Assembly (NCBI GenBank): GCA_027943245.1
Contig: JANDJZ010000167.1
Coordinates: 26,283-90,282 of the forward strand
Source: Acanthamoeba sp. SK_2022b
Taxonomy: Eukaryota; Discosea; Longamoebia; Acanthamoebidae
Direction of reading: 5' to 3'
Length of the DNA: 64,000 nt
Shown in pieces: positions 13,955 to 24,771 of this stretch (positions within the stretch are counted from its first letter, which is position 1; the number at the start of each line of letters is the position of its first letter). The notes beneath the pieces were generated by a model. That model saw only the letters and a program-made list of their open reading frames with translations, searched no databases and was not told the origin of the DNA. Both the position numbers and the translations under genes were made by a program.

Positions 13955-14012
13955 AAAGCCACAGGCGACACCCACCGATCACTCAGATCATGGTTGCCCG
14001 TGGCTTTTTTTA
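13955..14012 (+). terminator. Terminator upstream of the terminase genes
   Basis: AAAGCCAC (13955-13962) pairs with GTGGCTTT (14000-14007), extended by GGC/GCC, followed by a T7 tract. The long 30-nt apical loop makes the structure unusual. It may also mark a short RNA between 13890 and 14012. A packaging site would be expected near here, but none was identified. Confidence 0.55.
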
Positions 14013-14029
14013 TTCATGGAGAAAACCAA

Positions 14030-14212
14030 ATGTCGAAGTTGTCACTGGAAATCATCCACCCCAACAATGCGGACGTGAACAACATTTTTGCATCAATGGA
14101 AAGGAAATATGCCGGACGCGCTGCCACGCCTGAAACCATCAAAGAGATGGAGAAGGAAGCCGCCCGGCTGGTTCGCCGGTTAATCACCACTAAGGTGACA
14201 TTCATCAAATAG
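14030..14212 (+). CDS. Small phage protein upstream of terminase
   Basis: 60 residues from the ATG at 14030 (GGAG upstream), MSKLSLEIIHPNNADVNNIF, ending in a basic helical region (AARLVRRLITTKVTFIK). It lies 13 bp before the small terminase gene. The function is unknown. Confidence 0.6.
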   Translation: MSKLSLEIIHPNNADVNNIFASMERKYAGRAATPETIKEMEKEAARLVRRLITTKVTFIK

Positions 14213-14225
14213 CTGTGGGGACGTT

Positions 14226-14957
14226 ATGGCAAAACAGGATTGGGGAGCCATTCAAAAGCTGTTCCTCGCCGAATACGCCAAAACCAAAATCTCCCCGAAA
14301 GAATGGTGTGAGGCTAACGGCTACAACTACGCCACCGCACGCCGGCACATAAAAATTCCTGCGCAAGGGAAAGAGAAAAAAGCGCAGAAAAAAATGCGCA
14401 GTGCGCAAGATGCGCAAATTCCCGAAAATCCCGCACCCGTTACGCCCGGCGTTTCAGTTGCTGGCGGTGATGAGGAGGGGAAGGGCAAAGAAAGCCCAAG
14501 CCTTTTAAAACCACAGCATGAACAATTTGCGCAGAACATTGCGCAGGGCATGCCGCAGAAAGAGGCGGCGATCTGCGCAGGCTATGCGCCGACGAATGCC
14601 GAATCGCAAGCCTCAATCCTGATGAGCCGGCCGGACGTAAAAGCCCGCGTGCAGGAACTGCGCAATAACGCTGCGCTGTTGGTTTCCTTCAACGCCGGCC
14701 ACCTGGCGGAGCTGTCGTATAAATCTGCGCAGTTGGCGCTGGCGAATAAAAAATTTGGTCAGGTTGCGCCGAACGTGAAGAACGCTGCGCAACTGACCGG
14801 CATCGACATGAGCACGAATAAAACTGAGGTGAATGTCGATCTGGCTGGCCTGAGCTACGGCAAAGTTTGCATCGTGACCCCGGCGAACTGTCCGGCGGAC
14901 GTGTGGGCTGCTCACATGGAAAAGCTGCGCGAGGGAAAGCCGACGGCCCAGTCATAA
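14226..14957 (+). CDS. Terminase small subunit
   Basis: 243 residues. The N-terminal region is a small DNA-binding domain ([16 protein letters not shown]). A lysine-rich linker follows. The central part matches the terminase small-subunit family ([40 protein letters not shown]). It recognises phage DNA for packaging and partners the large subunit, whose frame overlaps its 3' end. Confidence 0.88.
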   Translation: MAKQDWGAIQKLFLAEYAKTKISPKEWCEANGYNYATARRHIKIPAQGKEKKAQKKMRSAQDAQIPENPAPVTPGVSVAGGDEEGKGKESPSLLKPQHEQFAQNIAQGMPQKEAAICAGYAPTNAESQASILMSRPDVKARVQELRNNAALLVSFNAGHLAELSYKSAQLALANKKFGQVAPNVKNAAQLTGIDMSTNKTEVNVDLAGLSYGKVCIVTPANCPADVWAAHMEKLREGKPTAQS

Positions 14958-16204
14958 TTGACGGCGTTCTGTACGCATTCAGCAGTGACTGGGCGACAGA
15001 TGTCCTGTACGACGCCCCGATCGGTTCCGTGCGCTGGCGCTGGACCTACGGCGGCCGCGGTGGTGGTAAATCGGTAGAGATTGCGCGCGCGCTGGTTATC
15101 CTCGGTGCTATCGATCCGATGATCATTCTCTGCGCCCGCGAATTCCAGAACTCAATCAGTGATTCCGTGCTGGCGCTGCTGGAGGCCGAAATTTATGCCC
15201 TGGGCCTCAACCATTTCTACACCGTAAAAAATAACGAGATCACCGGGCGCAACGGCACCCGCTTCACGTTCAAAGGGTTGCGCACCAACCTGCAATCCAT
15301 AAAATCGATGTTTGGCATCAAAATTTGTTGGGTGGAGGAAGCGCAGACCGTTTCCCAGGATAGCTGGGACGTTCTCGGCCCGACGGTGCGTGCCAATAAT
15401 TCCGAGGTCTGGGTTTCGTACAACCCGCGGGAAGCCACCGACCCGACCTACACCTTGATGAAGCGCCACGAGGTCGATCCACCGGACGGCGGCGTCATCA
15501 TTCGCCAGGTCAATTATCCCGATAACGCGTTTTTCCCGGACGTGCTCCGGCAGGAAATGGAGTATTGCAAACGCGTTGACTATGAAGCTTACGAGCATAT
15601 CTGGTTAGGGCTGCCGAAGGCGCTCAGCGAGGCGGTTATTTTCTCCGGGAAATATCGCGTCGAGGCATTTCCTGACGATCTCTATCTGCAGGCCGACCGG
15701 CTTTTTTATGGCGCCGACTTCGGCTTCTCGCAGGACCCTTCCACGCTGATCCGCTGCTTCATCATTGGGCGAAAACTCTACATCGAATACGAGGCCTACG
15801 GCGTCGGCGTTGAGCTGGACGAAATGCCGCAGTTTTACGATTCGATCCCCGAGGCTCGCAAGTGGCCGATACATGGCGACTGCAGCCGCCCCGAAACGAT
15901 CAGCTACATGGCGCGGCAAGGCTTCAACATCGACGGCGCCACGAAATGGGCCGGCAGCGTTGAGGACGGGATCACCTACCTCCGCGGCTTCGAAGAAATC
16001 GTCATCCATGAGCGCTGCAAGCACATGATCGACGAGGCCCGGCTTTATTCCTACAAAACAGACCGCCTCACGGGTGAGGTGTTACCGATCGTCCTCGACA
16101 AACACAACCACTGCTGGGATGCGGTGCGCTACTCGCTGGACGGTTATATCACCAGCTCCGACGGCCTCGGCACCTGGGCGCAATTGGGTAGACAAGACGC
16201 ATGA
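14867..16204 (+). CDS. Terminase large subunit
   Basis: 445 residues as listed. The start is uncertain: ATG 14867 or GTG 14903, both inside the small-subunit gene; no strong ribosome-binding site decides. The Walker A motif is GGRGGGKS (about residue 62), the ATPase Walker B-like segment is ICWVEEAQ, and the nuclease Asp lies in [12 protein letters not shown]. This is the PBSX-type (terminase_3) pattern. The enzyme pumps DNA into proheads and cuts it. Confidence 0.92.
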   Translation: MHRDPGELSGGRVGCSHGKAARGKADGPVIIDGVLYAFSSDWATDVLYDAPIGSVRWRWTYGGRGGGKSVEIARALVILGAIDPMIILCAREFQNSISDSVLALLEAEIYALGLNHFYTVKNNEITGRNGTRFTFKGLRTNLQSIKSMFGIKICWVEEAQTVSQDSWDVLGPTVRANNSEVWVSYNPREATDPTYTLMKRHEVDPPDGGVIIRQVNYPDNAFFPDVLRQEMEYCKRVDYEAYEHIWLGLPKALSEAVIFSGKYRVEAFPDDLYLQADRLFYGADFGFSQDPSTLIRCFIIGRKLYIEYEAYGVGVELDEMPQFYDSIPEARKWPIHGDCSRPETISYMARQGFNIDGATKWAGSVEDGITYLRGFEEIVIHERCKHMIDEARLYSYKTDRLTGEVLPIVLDKHNHCWDAVRYSLDGYITSSDGLGTWAQLGRQDA

Positions 16205-17664
16205 GCCAAAAAAAAGACGGGGTGCGCGCGTGGTTCCGGGACAGTTACCAGAACTTCACGGCGCGCCTGGGGCTTCGCACGCCCAATATGAGCAGCGACG
16301 GCACCTATCAGCCGAACTGGACCAGCCGCAACCGCCTGCAGATCGAGAACGCCTATCGCAGCTCCTGGCTGGTGGGCGTGGCCGTGGATGCCGTTGCTGA
16401 TGACATGACCCGCAAGGGCATCACGATCACCGGCGGTTTGAAGCCTGAGGAAAAATCCAAGCTGGATAACGCCTGGGAGGAGTTGGCGCTCTGGGACCGA
16501 CTGAACGACACGATTAAGTGGGGCCGGCTCTATGGCGGCGCGATCGGCGTCATCATGATCGACGGGCAGGACATGAGCTCGCCGCTGCGCATGGAGACTG
16601 TCGGCCCGGGCGCGTTCCGCGGCGTGATGGTCCTCGATCGCTGGATGGTTACTCCGACCACGCAAGACCGCGTTACCGACATGGGGCCGGATTTCGGCAC
16701 ACCAAAATTTTATCAGGTGGTGACAACGGCCACCGGGATCCCCCCGTGGAAAATCCACTACAGCCGGATCATTCGTTTCGACGGCGTCACGCTGCCTTAT
16801 CAGCAGATGCTGACCGAGAACGATTGGGGGCAATCGGTGGTTGAGCGCATCTTCGATCGTCTGATGGCATTCGATAGCGCCACCACCGGCGCCGCGCAGC
16901 TGGTCTACAAAGCGCACCTGCGAACCTACTCGATAAAAGGCCTTCGTTCAGTGCTGGGCATGGGGCAGAACACCGCGGCTTACAAAGGGCTGATGGCTCA
17001 CATGGACATGATCCGTCAGTACCAAAGCATCGAAGGGATGACGGTGATGGATGCCGAGGACGAATTCGCGACCCACAGCTACACGTTCGCCGGTCTGTCC
17101 GACGTTCTGGCGCAGTTCGGCCAGCAGGTCGCCGGCGCGGTAGGAATTCCACTGGTGCGCCTGTTCGGCCAGTCACCGGCCGGATTCTCGACCGGTGAAA
17201 CCGACCTCTCCAACTACTACGACAACGTCAGCACACAGCAGGAGCGCCGGCTGCGCCGCCCGCTGCATAAAGTCATGCAGGTGCTGCACATGTCGCTGTT
17301 CAGCCGGCCATTACCGGACGATTTCGCCTTCGAATTTAATCCGCTGTGGCAGATGAGTGAACCCGATCGCGCAAGCGTGGCCGTGAACACGGTTGAAGCG
17401 GTGACGAAAGCCGTCGACGCCGGGCTGATGACGCTAAAAGCCGGCGCGCAGCAGTTGAAGGAATCGTCACGGATCACGGGCGTGGGTTCAACCATCACCG
17501 ACGAGGACATCGAAAATGCGCAGGATATCGACCCGCCGGCGTTCGAGGGCAACGATCTCGACCCAGACGCCGAAGGGGCTACAGCGCCAGTACGCAACGC
17601 AGCTACGAAAGATAGCGCAGGTGGTCGGGGACATCGTCTCGACTTCTTACGATGGTTCCGATAA
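16201..17664 (+). CDS. Portal protein (DUF1073 family)
   Basis: 487 residues, overlapping the terminase stop by four bases. DUF1073 features are visible: [48 protein letters not shown] and the portal-type [20 protein letters not shown]. It forms the dodecameric ring at the capsid vertex. In some phages this family is linked to anti-CBASS Acb1 domains, but there is no extra domain of that kind here. The last about 50 codons overlap the next gene. Confidence 0.88.
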   Translation: MSQKKDGVRAWFRDSYQNFTARLGLRTPNMSSDGTYQPNWTSRNRLQIENAYRSSWLVGVAVDAVADDMTRKGITITGGLKPEEKSKLDNAWEELALWDRLNDTIKWGRLYGGAIGVIMIDGQDMSSPLRMETVGPGAFRGVMVLDRWMVTPTTQDRVTDMGPDFGTPKFYQVVTTATGIPPWKIHYSRIIRFDGVTLPYQQMLTENDWGQSVVERIFDRLMAFDSATTGAAQLVYKAHLRTYSIKGLRSVLGMGQNTAAYKGLMAHMDMIRQYQSIEGMTVMDAEDEFATHSYTFAGLSDVLAQFGQQVAGAVGIPLVRLFGQSPAGFSTGETDLSNYYDNVSTQQERRLRRPLHKVMQVLHMSLFSRPLPDDFAFEFNPLWQMSEPDRASVAVNTVEAVTKAVDAGLMTLKAGAQQLKESSRITGVGSTITDEDIENAQDIDPPAFEGNDLDPDAEGATAPVRNAATKDSAGGRGHRLDFLRWFR

Positions 17665-18274
17665 CTCCGTCATCCTCATCAACACCCGCCTGACCCGTTA
17701 CTCCGAACTGATCGCCCCTTGGGCGGAATCCGTTGCCCTGAAAATGTTTGATGCCGTCGCGCGCCGAGAGGCGACGCAGTGGCGCCAGATCTCGCAGGAA
17801 ATTTCTGCGGGGCTGCGTGTTCAGATGGAGAGCACCTCAGCAGGCCAGGTGGCGCGAAATATCGTTGAGGAAAACATCAAGCTGATGAAATCGCTGCCGC
17901 TGCATGCGGCTGACCGGGTGAGCGGGATCCACGCCCGAGCCATCGAGGCGATGATCAGCGGCGAGCGCAGCAAAGATTTTGCCGCTGAAATTTTCCGAAG
18001 CGGCGATGTTGCCTGGTCACGCGCGAAGCTGATCGCCAGGACGGAAATAGGCCGCGCCACGCAGGCGCTGACGCAAGCTCGGGCGACCGCTATTGGCTCC
18101 GAGGGTTACATCTGGAGAACGGCACACGACGGCGACGTCAGGCACTCTCACGCCAAAATGGAAGGCAAATTCGTCCGCTGGGGTGACCCGCCGACGCTTG
18201 ACGGCATGACCGGCCACGCCGGCGCGCTGCCTAACTGCCGCTGTTACTGCGAAGTTGTCATCCCGGAAAAATAA
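17516..18274 (+). CDS. Head morphogenesis protein (Mu gpF / SPP1 gp7 family)
   Basis: 252 residues from the ATG at 17516. The N-terminal helix ([20 protein letters not shown]) resembles family members although it lies in the 149-bp overlap with the portal gene, which supports coding in both frames. The C-terminal signature is present: ARTEIGRATQALTQARA, then HSHAKMEGKFVRW and PNCRCYCEVV. It is a minor head protein acting in prohead assembly or DNA ejection. Confidence 0.85.
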   Translation: MRRISTRRRSRATISTQTPKGLQRQYATQLRKIAQVVGDIVSTSYDGSDNSVILINTRLTRYSELIAPWAESVALKMFDAVARREATQWRQISQEISAGLRVQMESTSAGQVARNIVEENIKLMKSLPLHAADRVSGIHARAIEAMISGERSKDFAAEIFRSGDVAWSRAKLIARTEIGRATQALTQARATAIGSEGYIWRTAHDGDVRHSHAKMEGKFVRWGDPPTLDGMTGHAGALPNCRCYCEVVIPEK

Positions 18275-18277
18275 CCC

Positions 18278-19522
18278 ATGAAATATTTCTTTAATACCCG
18301 GCTCGGTAACACCCGTTACGAGTTAGCCGACGGCTCCCTGTTGTGCGAAGCCGTACCGATCGCGCGGGTTGGCTGGCAGGTCTACAACGCCGCAGAACTC
18401 GACGAGATCGAACCTGACAGTGATGGCGAAATTTCCGTTTATCGCTCGCCCGAAGAAGTTTTCCGCCCGGAGACGATCGCCTCATTCGAGGGGATGACGT
18501 TCACCGTTTTACACCCTGAGCAAATGGTCAACCCGTCGAACTGGCGGGAGAACGCCCACGGCCACGCGACCAATATCCGCCGCGGCACCGGCGAACAGTC
18601 GGATTTGTTGCTGGCGGATCTCGTTGTGAAAAGCAGCGAAGCCATCCAGGCGATTTATCAGGGCGTGGATCAAATCTCCTGCGGGTACGACGCCGAATAT
18701 CGGCAGACGGCCCCGGGAAAAGCCGAGCAATACGACATTGTCGGCAATCATGTCGCGCTGGCTCCTGCCGGCCGCGCGGGAATCCGCTGTTCAATTGGAG
18801 ATAGCAGAACAATGGCAACTAAAAAAACGTGGTTTGATTCGCTGCGCCGCGCGCTGAAAACCAAAGACAACGCGGCGATCGAAGAGGCCATGAGTAATGC
18901 GCCGGCCGAACTCACCACCGATGATGGCGAGGGCGGGGGCGATTTGCCGAAGGCCATCAACATCAACATCAGCCCGCAATACCCACTCCCGGATAAGGAT
19001 CCCGAGATGGGCGGCGGCCCGGGCATTACCAAAGACGGCGAGGAGGACGTGCCTGCCTGGGCGCAAGCCATTCTCGCGCGCCTGGATAAATTGGAAGGCG
19101 GCGGCACGAACGACGGCGAACCCGGCGACGATGACGACGAACCCGGCGACGATGACGACGAAGAGGAAAAGAAAAAGGCCACCACCGACGCCGGCTATCA
19201 GCAGGCGGTGATCGCCCGGGCTGAATTGCTGGTTCCGGGGATCAAACTGCCTGAGGGTGGAAAGCTGGCGACGTTTAAACGCGAAGTGCTCGATGCTGCA
19301 TTCCGCACGCAAAAAGGCGCACAGATCCTTGTCCCGTTGGTCGGCGACAAGCCCGATTTTAAAACCATGTCGAAAGCGTCGCTGGATGCCGCATTTACCG
19401 CGGCCAGCGAAATCGCCAAGCGCGCCAACCAGCCCGCAGCCCAGCTGCGCACCTTCGACCACCAAAACCGCAACTCACCGGCAGCGCTGAACAAAGCCTT
19501 CGCCGAATACTGGAAAAAATAA
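18278..19522 (+). CDS. DUF2213 protein (prohead protease/scaffold)
   Basis: 414 residues. The N-terminal about 170 residues fit DUF2213, a Herpes/U35-like prohead protease family (TFTVLHPEQMVNPSNWRENA; GVDQISCGYDAEY). The rest is scaffold-like, with an acidic duplicated block (two GEPGDDDDE-type units near residue 285). A protease-scaffold fusion placed just before the cement and capsid genes would shape and mature the prohead. Confidence 0.8.
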   Translation: MKYFFNTRLGNTRYELADGSLLCEAVPIARVGWQVYNAAELDEIEPDSDGEISVYRSPEEVFRPETIASFEGMTFTVLHPEQMVNPSNWRENAHGHATNIRRGTGEQSDLLLADLVVKSSEAIQAIYQGVDQISCGYDAEYRQTAPGKAEQYDIVGNHVALAPAGRAGIRCSIGDSRTMATKKTWFDSLRRALKTKDNAAIEEAMSNAPAELTTDDGEGGGDLPKAININISPQYPLPDKDPEMGGGPGITKDGEEDVPAWAQAILARLDKLEGGGTNDGEPGDDDDEPGDDDDEEEKKKATTDAGYQQAVIARAELLVPGIKLPEGGKLATFKREVLDAAFRTQKGAQILVPLVGDKPDFKTMSKASLDAAFTAASEIAKRANQPAAQLRTFDHQNRNSPAALNKAFAEYWKK

Positions 19523-19533
19523 GGTAAAAGCCG

Positions 19534-20025
19534 ATGACTGCTTACACGTACCGGATGCCTGCGGGCATCGCCGGGGCTGTTTCACGCCCTCATCACCTCA
19601 CTGCAGAGCCTGTCGCGCTGAATAACGCCAAAGCGTTCGGCGCTTACGGCCTGGCGGGTAAAGACGTAGGCGGCTATTTCGTACCGCTGGAAGCCGGCGA
19701 CGCCGTCGGCGTGATCCTGGGCTTCTACATTCGCCCGTACCCAACCACCTCGACGCCTGATCTGGTCCGCCAGGTGGGCACCGATAAAAACCTCACCGGC
19801 GACCGCCTGCGCCGCGGCTACATGACCGTGAATGTCGGCGTTGACGCGTCCGGCATCACGCCGCATACGCCGGTGAATATCCGCATCGCCAACCCGAGCG
19901 CGACAAGCCCGCTTGGCGCGCCAGTGGCCGCAGCCGTGGCTGATGAAACCGTCGTCCTGCCGACCGCATTTTTCACCGGCCCCGGTGATGCCGCTGGCAA
20001 CGTCGAAATCGAATACAACATTTAA
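19534..20025 (+). CDS. Head decoration/structural cement protein
   Basis: 163 residues, MTAYTYRMPAGIAGAVSRPH, beta-rich and small, with AFGAYGLAGKDVGGYFVPLE. Its position between the DUF2213 protease/scaffold and the major capsid gene is that of the Gp24-type cement proteins of related myoviruses. It would trim and stabilise the capsid surface. Confidence 0.7.
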   Translation: MTAYTYRMPAGIAGAVSRPHHLTAEPVALNNAKAFGAYGLAGKDVGGYFVPLEAGDAVGVILGFYIRPYPTTSTPDLVRQVGTDKNLTGDRLRRGYMTVNVGVDASGITPHTPVNIRIANPSATSPLGAPVAAAVADETVVLPTAFFTGPGDAAGNVEIEYNI

Positions 20026-20039
20026 GGAAATCGCTGATT

Positions 20040-20984
20040 ATGTCACTTCATACCTTTGACCAGGCGACCGTAGACAGCACCGGCGCATTTCTGATCGGCG
20101 AGCTGGAACGGCTCGACCAAGAACTGAATATGCCGCTGGTGGGCTATACGTGGAGCCGCGATATTGAGCTGCGCGAGGACGTGTCGATCGCTGACGACAT
20201 TTCCAGCTTTACAAACACCGAGCTTGCTGCCTCCGGTACGCCAAACCCGAACGGCAAAAACTGGATCGGCAAGAACTCCACCGAGATCGCGACCGTTAAT
20301 CTCGACATCAACAAAACCGGTTTCCCGCTGACCCTGTGGGGGATGGAACTTGGCTGGACTGTTGTTGAGCTGGCTGCCGCGCAGCAGGTCGGCCGCCCGG
20401 TTGATGCCCAGAAATTCGAAGGCATGCAGCTGAAGTGGAACATGGACACCGACGAGCAGGTTTACCGCGGCGATTCGCTGATTGGCGTAAAAGGCTTGGT
20501 GAACTACAACGGCGTGTTAACCACCAACGCCCCGAAAGTCTGGACGGCCTCAACTGCTGACGAAATTCGTCAATCGATCAACTCCGCACTGTCGGCCGCC
20601 TGGGCCAACTCCGGCTATACGATCGTTCCGCGTGATCTGTTGCTACCGCCAGAGCAATTCGCGCTGCTGTCGAGCATCATCGTTTCGTCCGCCGGCAACC
20701 AGTCGCTGCTGACCTACCTGCAGACCAACACCATCGCCTACCACCAGAACGGCGTCCCGCTGAATATTCGTGCGGTGAAATGGCTGAAAGGCGCCGGTGC
20801 GGGCGGCAAGGATCGCATGGTGGCCTACACAAACAGCAAAAAGTTCGTGCGTTTCCCAATGGTTCCGCTGCAGAACGTCCCGATCCAGTATCGCGGACTG
20901 TACCAGCTGACCACCTACTACGGCCGCTTGGGTGCGGTGGAGTCTCCATATCGCGAAACCCTGGCATACGTCGACGGTATCTAA
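20040..20984 (+). CDS. Major capsid protein (DUF2184-type)
   Basis: 314 residues. It lacks a long N-terminal delta domain and shows the DUF2184/encapsulin-like pattern (YTWSRDIELREDVSIADDIS; GNQSLLTYLQTNTIAYHQNG; RYRGLYQLTTYYGRLGAVE-like end). It forms the HK97-fold shell. A short AGCCCC/GGGGCT hairpin follows the stop (20991-21006) before the next gene. Confidence 0.88.
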   Translation: MSLHTFDQATVDSTGAFLIGELERLDQELNMPLVGYTWSRDIELREDVSIADDISSFTNTELAASGTPNPNGKNWIGKNSTEIATVNLDINKTGFPLTLWGMELGWTVVELAAAQQVGRPVDAQKFEGMQLKWNMDTDEQVYRGDSLIGVKGLVNYNGVLTTNAPKVWTASTADEIRQSINSALSAAWANSGYTIVPRDLLLPPEQFALLSSIIVSSAGNQSLLTYLQTNTIAYHQNGVPLNIRAVKWLKGAGAGGKDRMVAYTNSKKFVRFPMVPLQNVPIQYRGLYQLTTYYGRLGAVESPYRETLAYVDGI

Positions 20985-21018
20985 ATACAGCCCCGCAAGG
21001 GGCTTATAGGAAAAGCAC

Positions 21019-21411
21019 ATGAAGCAATCACTGGTAAGAATCCGCGTGCATACGCCGTTCACTTTCACGCACCCGAATTATGAGGTGGAAAAATTCTCCG
21101 CTGGCCTGCACTCGGTGGCGCCAGAGGTAGCCGAGAACTGGTTCACCCTGGAGCATGCGGAAGTTATCGACGGCGGCAAAAGTGACAGTGCCGGCGCGCC
21201 GGCGGAGGTGCTGGCGCAGATCGCCGACCTGCAGAAGCAGCTGGCGGAGGAAAAAAGCAAAGTAGCCGACCTGACGACGGAACGTGACGAACGCGATCAG
21301 CTCATCGCCGAGCACGTCGCCACTATCGGCAAATGCGATGACACGATCGCCGACCTGCAGAAGCAGCTGGCGGCGGCGCTGACTGAGGGCGCGAAAGGTG
21401 GCAAAAAATAA
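21019..21411 (+). CDS. STY1053-like phage-associated protein with duplicated coiled coil
   Basis: 130 residues. The N-terminal small domain ([20 protein letters not shown]) resembles the STY1053 phage-associated family. The C-terminal half is a coiled coil containing two copies of IADLQKQLA, encoded by an exact 29-bp direct repeat (21219-21247 and 21345-21373), a sign of recent in-frame duplication. It sits between capsid and head-tail connector genes. Confidence 0.68.
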   Translation: MKQSLVRIRVHTPFTFTHPNYEVEKFSAGLHSVAPEVAENWFTLEHAEVIDGGKSDSAGAPAEVLAQIADLQKQLAEEKSKVADLTTERDERDQLIAEHVATIGKCDDTIADLQKQLAAALTEGAKGGKK

Positions 21412-21802
21412 CCATCTGCCGACCGTCGATAAATTCCGCGAAGATTTCCCACAGTTCGGCAACGCCGTCACCTTTCCCAACGCTCAAATTCAATTCCGCT
21501 TAAATCTGGCTGACCAACTGCTCGATGAAAACAATTTCGGCGAGGTATTCCCGTACCTGGCCGAGCTTTTTGTCGCGCATTACATGGCGCTCCAGGCGGT
21601 GGATAACCGGGCGGCGGCGATCGGTGGTGGTGGCGGGGCGAATAGCGGCGTTGTGTCGTCGAAATCGGTCGACAAAGTCAGCGTGAGCTATGACAGCAGC
21701 GCCACGATGAACCCGGACGCGGGCTTCTGGAACAACACCCGCTATGGGGCCGAATTCTGGCAGCTGATCCAGATGTTCGGCATGGGAGGGCGGCAGCTAT
21801 GA
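21398..21802 (+). CDS. Head-tail connector (DUF4054)
   Basis: 134 residues with a GTG start at 21398 overlapping the previous stop. DUF4054 pattern: [58 protein letters not shown] and a tryptophan-rich end ([15 protein letters not shown]). This is an HK97 gp6-like adaptor that binds under the portal. Confidence 0.82.
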   Translation: MAKNNHLPTVDKFREDFPQFGNAVTFPNAQIQFRLNLADQLLDENNFGEVFPYLAELFVAHYMALQAVDNRAAAIGGGGGANSGVVSSKSVDKVSVSYDSSATMNPDAGFWNNTRYGAEFWQLIQMFGMGGRQL

Positions 21803-22362
21803 AAAGTGGGTTGAAGGTGCGGGCCGATCGGTCGCAGGCCGTTTTTTCTGCGCTGAATGAAATCGCGCGCCGCGACGTGCTGGTCGGCATTCCTGAGGCG
21901 GCATCCGACCGGCAACCGGAAGACGGTGAAAAGCCCGGGATAGGCAACGCACAGATCGGCTACATCAACGAGTACGGATCGCCGGCGCAGAACATCCCGC
22001 CGCGCCCGCACCTTCAGCCCGGAGTGAAATCGGTGCATGCCGAGACAACCGCCAAAATGAAGGCCGCGGCGCAAGCGGTGTTTGATGGTCGCACCGGCGC
22101 TGCTACTGCGGCGCTGGAGTCGGCCGGCACGATCGCCAGCCAGGCGGTTAAAAGCTACATGACCAGCGCCGATTTTACGCCTCTGTCGCCTGCAACGCTA
22201 AAAGCCCGGGCGCGCCGCGGGCGCAAAGGTGCGGCTAAAGAATTGCAGAGCCGGGCCGCCGGCAACGCGCCGGACAACGCCAACGCTCGCCCCCTGATCG
22301 ATGAAGGGCAATACCGGCGCGCGATGACCTACCTCGTGAGGGACAAAAATGCCAACTCTTGA
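21799..22362 (+). CDS. HK97 gp10-like neck/tail completion protein
   Basis: 187 residues. The central [20 protein letters not shown] is the pattern common to gp10/Mu gpG-like tail-completion proteins (a glycine-proline-rich loop before a helical region), and the end has [16 protein letters not shown]. It overlaps both neighbours by a few bases, within a tightly packed connector operon. Assignment is by motif and place. Confidence 0.65.
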   Translation: MKSGLKVRADRSQAVFSALNEIARRDVLVGIPEAASDRQPEDGEKPGIGNAQIGYINEYGSPAQNIPPRPHLQPGVKSVHAETTAKMKAAAQAVFDGRTGAATAALESAGTIASQAVKSYMTSADFTPLSPATLKARARRGRKGAAKELQSRAAGNAPDNANARPLIDEGQYRRAMTYLVRDKNANS

Positions 22363-22738
22363 CGTTACAGACGTGCTTTTCGATCCCGAGTTTTGCGACA
22401 CCTCCCTGATTGTCACCCGCAACCAGCAGACCGTCGACGATGACGGCTTCGCCACCAACGCCCCGGTAAAAATGCCGTTTGCCGGAGTGGTTACCGTCGA
22501 TCGGTCGCTCGAAGCGCGGCGCATGATCGCGGGGCAGGTGGTCACCGGTGCAATCCTGATTGTGACCACTGAGCGGCTCACCGCTGGGCAGACGGCGCGT
22601 GACGCGGACATCGTGACCTATCAGAACCGTGATTACCGTGTGACCTTCGTCGACCCTTACACAGCCTACGGCGCGGGATTCGTTCAGGCGCATTGTGAGC
22701 TGTTGCCGTTCGATGGAGGGATCCCCGTTGAGCAATAA
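22349..22738 (+). CDS. Head-tail adaptor/stopper-like protein
   Basis: 129 residues, beta-rich: VTRNQQTVDDDGFATNAP, then VTGAILIVTTERLTAGQTA and RDYRVTFVDPYTAYGAGFVQ. The tail end resembles head-tail joining proteins, and its place between DUF4054 and the sheath supports this. Confidence 0.62.
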   Translation: MPTLDVTDVLFDPEFCDTSLIVTRNQQTVDDDGFATNAPVKMPFAGVVTVDRSLEARRMIAGQVVTGAILIVTTERLTAGQTARDADIVTYQNRDYRVTFVDPYTAYGAGFVQAHCELLPFDGGIPVEQ

Positions 22739-23276
22739 CACCAGCACGCAGGCAGGTTACCTGACGCCGATTTCACCCAGCCCTGATTATGATGAGGCGC
22801 TCGAACGTGCGCTAAATCGTTGGGTGCTCGGTATAACCGGGCTGCCGCCGGGCAACGTGCGGCCACGCTGGACACCCACACAGCCACCATTGATGGCACC
22901 TGATGTGGATTGGTCGGCCGTGGGGATCTCAGGCTTTATCGGTGATGATAATCCAGCGTTTACGCGGCAGAGCGACGTTAGCGCGGAACTGTGGCGCCAC
23001 GAGGTGACCGAATGCCTGGCATCGTTCTACGGGCCGCACAGCCAGCGTATCGCGACAACTTTCCGTGATGGCTTGGCGCTGTCACAAAACAACGATCAGT
23101 TGATCGCCGTCGGCCTGTCGCTGGGATCTATTGGCGACATCATTCCTTTCCCTGAACTCATCAATAACCAGTGGGTGCGCCGGTATGACATCACCGTGCG
23201 CCTGCGTCGCAAAGTTGTTCGCGAATACGGCATCAAGCCGATCGCAGAGGCAACGGTAAAATTCTTCGGAGAATAA
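22728..23276 (+). CDS. Phage neck/tail terminator-type protein
   Basis: 182 residues from a TTG at 22728, preceded by GGAGGG; an ATG at 22695 in frame lacks a site. Features include [36 protein letters not shown] and [20 protein letters not shown] family of this shape (LIC_12616-like) precedes DUF3383 sheath genes in related phages. It probably ends the tail tube or joins neck to tail. Confidence 0.62.
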   Translation: MSNNTSTQAGYLTPISPSPDYDEALERALNRWVLGITGLPPGNVRPRWTPTQPPLMAPDVDWSAVGISGFIGDDNPAFTRQSDVSAELWRHEVTECLASFYGPHSQRIATTFRDGLALSQNNDQLIAVGLSLGSIGDIIPFPELINNQWVRRYDITVRLRRKVVREYGIKPIAEATVKFFGE

Positions 23277-23278
23277 TT

Positions 23279-24760
23279 ATGGCTCAGCAGGGGTTACCTG
23301 TTCGTAACGTCGTCGGCGTTGCGATTAATATGGCCTTGCGCGCGGCGCAGGCTCGAAACTTTGGTTCGTTGCTGATTATCGGGGCATCGCCGGTGATTGA
23401 CGCCAGCGAGCGGATGCGCGCTTATTCCGGCATTACCGGCGTGCAATCTGACTTCGGCATCCAGGCGCCTGAGGCGTTAGCCGCTCAGGTTTATTACTGG
23501 CAGCGTCCGCAGCCGATCGATCTGTACGTTGGCCGTTGGGTGAAAGTGGACACTGCCGCCGCGTTGCGCGGGGCTATCCTGAATACTGCGCAGCAGGCGA
23601 TGACCAATTTCACAACCGTGACCGATGGCGCGATGAAAATCAGCGTCGATGGAACGGTCAAAACGGTATCCGGCGTTGACCTGTCGGCAGAGACCAACCT
23701 GAACGGCGTCGCCGCGCGTGTGGCTGAAAAGCTGACCACGGCGAGTGTCGTTTGGGATGCAAACAACGCGCGGTTTGTCGTGACCTCGAAAACCACCGGC
23801 GAGGCGTCCGCAGTCGGCTTTGCTACGCCAAATGCCACGGGAACCGATATTTCCGCGCTGATGGGCATTCTTGAAGGCACCGGCGCGAAAATTATCGCGC
23901 GCCAGCCGGCGGAAACCATCACTGAATGCGTCGCGAAATTTATCGACCTGTCGTCGAAATGGTATGGCCTGTATATCGCCGAGACGATTTCTGATGATGA
24001 TGTGCTTGCAGTTGCCGGCCTGATCCAATCCGATGATGTTTCCCGCATTTACGCCCACACCACGCAAAATACCGCCGTGCTCGATGCGGACAACAACACC
24101 GACATTGCCAGCCGGCTGAAAGCCGCGGCGTTCGGTACAACCTGTGTCCAGTATTCCAGCCAGAGCCCTTACGCCGCGGTGTCGATTCTGGGCCGTGCCT
24201 TTACGGTCAATTTCGCCGGCTGGCGCACCACGATCACCATCAAATTTAAGCAAGAGCCGGGGATCGTCGCGGAAACGCTGACACAAACCCAGGCGCTGAC
24301 CCTGCAGCAGAAAAACTGCAACGTGTTCGTCAATTACGACAACGACACGGCAATCCTGCAAGAAGGCGTGATGTGTAACGCTGATTTCTTTGACGAGCGC
24401 CACGGCCTGGACTGGCTACAGAACTACGTTCAGACCAACTACTACAACCGCCTCTATACCAGCTCGACAAAGGTTCCTCAGACCGATGAGGGCATTACCG
24501 ATCTGCTGACCAACGTCGAAGCATCACTGGCGCAGGGCGCTGAAAACGGCCTGATTGCGCCTGGCGTGTGGGGTGGCGACGGTTTCGGCGCGCTGAATAC
24601 CGGCGACACGCTGACAAAGGGGTATTACGTCTATTCCCCCCCGATTGCACAGCAGGCGCAAGCGGAGCGCGAAGCCCGCAAAGCCCCGGTGATGCAGGTG
24701 GCGATCAAACTGGCCGGCGCCGTGCACTTCGGCGACGTCATCATCAACGTTAACCGCTAA
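23279..24760 (+). CDS. Contractile tail sheath (DUF3383)
   Basis: 493 residues, DUF3383 family: [40 protein letters not shown], the [20 protein letters not shown] segment and a C-terminal [24 protein letters not shown] block. The family forms the sheath of short-tailed myoviruses related to Bcep781. Its presence makes this phage a myovirus in spite of its lambdoid control genes. Confidence 0.88.
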   Translation: MAQQGLPVRNVVGVAINMALRAAQARNFGSLLIIGASPVIDASERMRAYSGITGVQSDFGIQAPEALAAQVYYWQRPQPIDLYVGRWVKVDTAAALRGAILNTAQQAMTNFTTVTDGAMKISVDGTVKTVSGVDLSAETNLNGVAARVAEKLTTASVVWDANNARFVVTSKTTGEASAVGFATPNATGTDISALMGILEGTGAKIIARQPAETITECVAKFIDLSSKWYGLYIAETISDDDVLAVAGLIQSDDVSRIYAHTTQNTAVLDADNNTDIASRLKAAAFGTTCVQYSSQSPYAAVSILGRAFTVNFAGWRTTITIKFKQEPGIVAETLTQTQALTLQQKNCNVFVNYDNDTAILQEGVMCNADFFDERHGLDWLQNYVQTNYYNRLYTSSTKVPQTDEGITDLLTNVEASLAQGAENGLIAPGVWGGDGFGALNTGDTLTKGYYVYSPPIAQQAQAEREARKAPVMQVAIKLAGAVHFGDVIINVNR

Positions 24761-24771
24761 GGAGCTGGTGA

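Noticed and set aside
13909..14133. A 74-codon plus-strand frame through the pre-terminase region
   Set aside because: It crosses a terminator hairpin and overlaps the 60-residue gene that has a proper ribosome-binding site.
16201..17664. Reading the DUF1073 protein as an anti-CBASS (Acb1) protein
   Set aside because: The whole length is accounted for by the portal pattern, in the portal position after the terminase; no separate 2H phosphodiesterase motifs were seen.
21219..21373. Direct repeats that might suggest a CRISPR array
   Set aside because: Only two copies, within a coding sequence and in frame; they are a coiled-coil duplication.
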